In this document: positions 12,780 to 14,378 of the stretch, in pieces
Layout: each line of letters opens with the position of its first letter
Numbering within the stretch: position 1 is the first letter of the stretch
Source: Deltaproteobacteria bacterium
Lineage (GTDB): Bacteria; Desulfobacterota_C; Deferrisomatia; Deferrisomatales; JACRMM01
NCBI GenBank assembly: GCA_016218905.1
Contig: JACRCS010000321.1
Coordinates: 1 to 14,378, forward strand
Length of the DNA stretch: 14,378 nt
Direction of reading: 5' to 3'
Made by a program: the position numbers and the translations under genes
The notes under the pieces: model-generated
Database searches by the model: none
Told to the model about the DNA's origin: nothing
The model's input: the letters and a program-made list of their open reading frames with translations, nothing else

Positions 12780-14378
12780 ATGCCCTCGAACTTTGTCCAC
12801 CTTCACGTCCACACCGAGTACAGCCTCCTCGACGGCGCGATCCGCGTCGGCGACCTGGTGAAAAAGGCCAAGAAGTTCGAGCTCCCGGCGCTCGCCATGA
12901 CCGACCACGGGGCGATGTACGGGACTGTGGAGTTCTACAAGGCGGCGGAGAAGGCGGGGGTGAAGCCGATCCTCGGGTGCGAGGTGTACGTGGCGCCGGG
13001 TTCCCGGTTCGATCGGCGGACGAGCGGCGACGGCGACACGAGCTACCACCTGATCCTGCTCGCCCGGAACGAGGAGGGCTACCGGAACCTCTGCCGGCTG
13101 GTGACCCTCGGGTACACGGAAGGCTTCTACTACAAGCCCCGGATCGACAAGGAGGCCCTGCGGCACTTCGGGGGCGGGCTCATCGGTCTCTCCGCGTGCC
13201 TCAAGGGGGAGGTGCCCCGGGCGATCCTCTCCGGGAACCCGGAGAAGGCGCGGGCGCTCGCCGCCGAGTACGCGGAAATCCTGGGCGAGGGAAACTACTA
13301 CTTCGAGCTCATGGAGAACGGCATCCCCGAGCAGCGAAAGCTGAACGAGGCGCTCCTGGAGCTCGGAAGGTCCATGGGCATCCCGGTCGTGGCGACGAAC
13401 GACTGCCACTACCTCGAACGGCCCGACGCGAAGAGTCACGAGGTGCTCGTCTGCATCCAGACCGGCAAGACGCTCCACGACGAGAAGCGGATGAAGATGT
13501 CCACGGACGCCTTCTATCTGAAGTCTCCCGAGGAGATGGAGGCGGCGTTCGCCTACGCGCCCGAGGCGGTCCGCGCGACCGTGGAGATCGCCGAGCGCTG
13601 CGACGTGAAGCTCGACTTCAAGACGTACCACTTCCCCCAGTATCAGCTCGACCGGGAAGAGACCCTCGCCGACTGCCTCGACCGGCTCGCGCGAGAGGGC
13701 CTGGAGGAGCGCCTCGACGCCCGCGCGTACGCGGGCCCCGAGGAGCGGGACGCGGTGCGGGCGCGCTACCGGGAGAGGCTCGAGGTCGAGCTCAAGGTGA
13801 TCCGGGACATGCAGTTCCCCGGGTACTTCCTGATCGTCCAGGACTTCATCAACTGGTCCAAGAACAACGGGGTGCCCGTCGGGCCGGGGCGCGGCTCGGC
13901 TGCCGGGAGCCTCGCCGCCTACGCGCTTCGCATCACGAACATCGACCCCATCCCCTACGACCTCCTCTTCGAACGCTTCCTCAACCCCGAGCGCGTGAGC
14001 CTGCCCGACATCGACGTCGACTTCTGCTTCGAGAACCGCGACCGCGCCATCCGGTACGTGACCGAGAAGTACGGCGAGGACCGCGTCTCCCAGATCACGA
14101 CGTTCGGAAAGATGCTCGCCCGGGCCGTCATCCGCGACGTGGGGCGGGTGCTCGGCCTGGCCTACAGCGAGGTCGACCAGATCGCGAAGCTCATCCCCTC
14201 GCGCCTGGGGATCACGCTCCAGGAGGCTCTGGAGGAGGAGCCCCGGATCAAAGAGGCGATGGAGCAGGACTCCCGGATCTCCGAGCTGCTGGAGCACGCC
14301 CTGAAGCTCGAGGGCCTCAACCGCCATGCCTCCACCCACGCGGCCGGCATCGTGATCGCCAACCGGCCGCTGGTGGAC
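12780..14378 (+). CDS. dnaE: DNA polymerase III alpha subunit, 3'-truncated
   Basis: The first 533 residues of the replicative polymerase; the rest of the usual 1150 or so lies beyond the right edge. The N-terminal PHP domain begins VHLHVHTEYSLLDG, with TDHG, GCEVYV and ATNDCHYL following in order, so its metal ligands look intact. The polymerase core follows: DMQFPGYFLIVQDFI, the phosphate-binding GPGRGSAAGSLAAYAL, and the catalytic PDIDVDF (D410, D412, matching E. coli D401 and D403). After that come ITTFGKMLARAVIRDVGRVLG and GLNRHASTHAAGIVIA. The third catalytic Asp, the beta-clamp-binding region and the OB fold are outside. ATG 12780 has GGAG 10 bases upstream (12766-12769) and lies 7 bases after the yicC stop. 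Alternative: a DnaE2-type ImuC, less likely because the PHP metal motifs are full and no imuA/imuB genes are near. Confidence 0.96.
   Translation, partial: MPSNFVHLHVHTEYSLLDGAIRVGDLVKKAKKFELPALAMTDHGAMYGTVEFYKAAEKAGVKPILGCEVYVAPGSRFDRRTSGDGDTSYHLILLARNEEGYRNLCRLVTLGYTEGFYYKPRIDKEALRHFGGGLIGLSACLKGEVPRAILSGNPEKARALAAEYAEILGEGNYYFELMENGIPEQRKLNEALLELGRSMGIPVVATNDCHYLERPDAKSHEVLVCIQTGKTLHDEKRMKMSTDAFYLKSPEEMEAAFAYAPEAVRATVEIAERCDVKLDFKTYHFPQYQLDREETLADCLDRLAREGLEERLDARAYAGPEERDAVRARYRERLEVELKVIRDMQFPGYFLIVQDFINWSKNNGVPVGPGRGSAAGSLAAYALRITNIDPIPYDLLFERFLNPERVSLPDIDVDFCFENRDRAIRYVTEKYGEDRVSQITTFGKMLARAVIRDVGRVLGLAYSEVDQIAKLIPSRLGITLQEALEEEPRIKEAMEQDSRISELLEHALKLEGLNRHASTHAAGIVIANRPLVD

Noticed and set aside
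12714..14339. Long minus-strand open frame opposite dnaE
   Set aside because: It is antisense to unmistakable DnaE coding sequence and has a compositionally biased Val/Leu/Glu/His-rich product. This is a usual shadow in GC-rich DNA.

Overview
GC-rich bacterial DNA, probably from an uncultivated or environmental genome. The gene families fit an Acidobacteriota- or Deltaproteobacteria-like organism: DUF4416 next to YicC, a MacAB-type exporter, a NikMN-type metal transporter, a DUF362 ferredoxin protein, and DnaE with an apparently complete PHP metal site. This is inference, because there is no rRNA and no species marker.

Layout. Positions 2-3165 (+) are an envelope-glycan module: the C-terminal end of a DUF2142-like membrane protein, a GT2 glycosyltransferase, and a UPF0104/LPG-synthase-TM-like membrane protein. 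A PilZ-domain protein faces them (3835-3458, -). A dispersed inverted-repeat element (3908-4036) and a good sigma70-type promoter come before a NikMN/CbiM-type metal-uptake component (4206-5237, +). That gene has no ATPase or T-component beside it. A tight minus-strand operon (8659-5368) encodes a MacA-like adaptor, a MacB-like ATPase and a MacB-like permease, joined by two 4-base GTGA stop/start overlaps. Its promoter holds a 19-bp palindrome resembling a TetR-family operator. Divergent from it are a DUF1499 membrane protein (9034-9756) and a two-cluster ferredoxin/DUF362 protein (9817-10947). After a hairpin and a REPIN-like doublet comes the operon DUF4416 - yicC - dnaE (11361 to the right edge, +), with dnaE cut off by the window.

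The most unusual feature is non-coding. Four short tandem arrays lie in four intergenic gaps, and all are built mainly on 7-bp units of unrelated or loosely related sequence: GAATGTA, CCGATAA, CCGACAA and CGAATTC. Three have an inverted arm, so they can fold into long hairpins. Two sit between convergent gene ends, one forms nearly the whole predicted 5' leader of the DUF1499 gene, and one lies between two co-directional genes. One array supplies the last codons and the stop of the UPF0104 gene. Two other repeat classes are present as well: a 129-bp inverted-repeat element and a REP doublet. No phage, integrase, transposase, CRISPR, tRNA or rRNA genes were seen.
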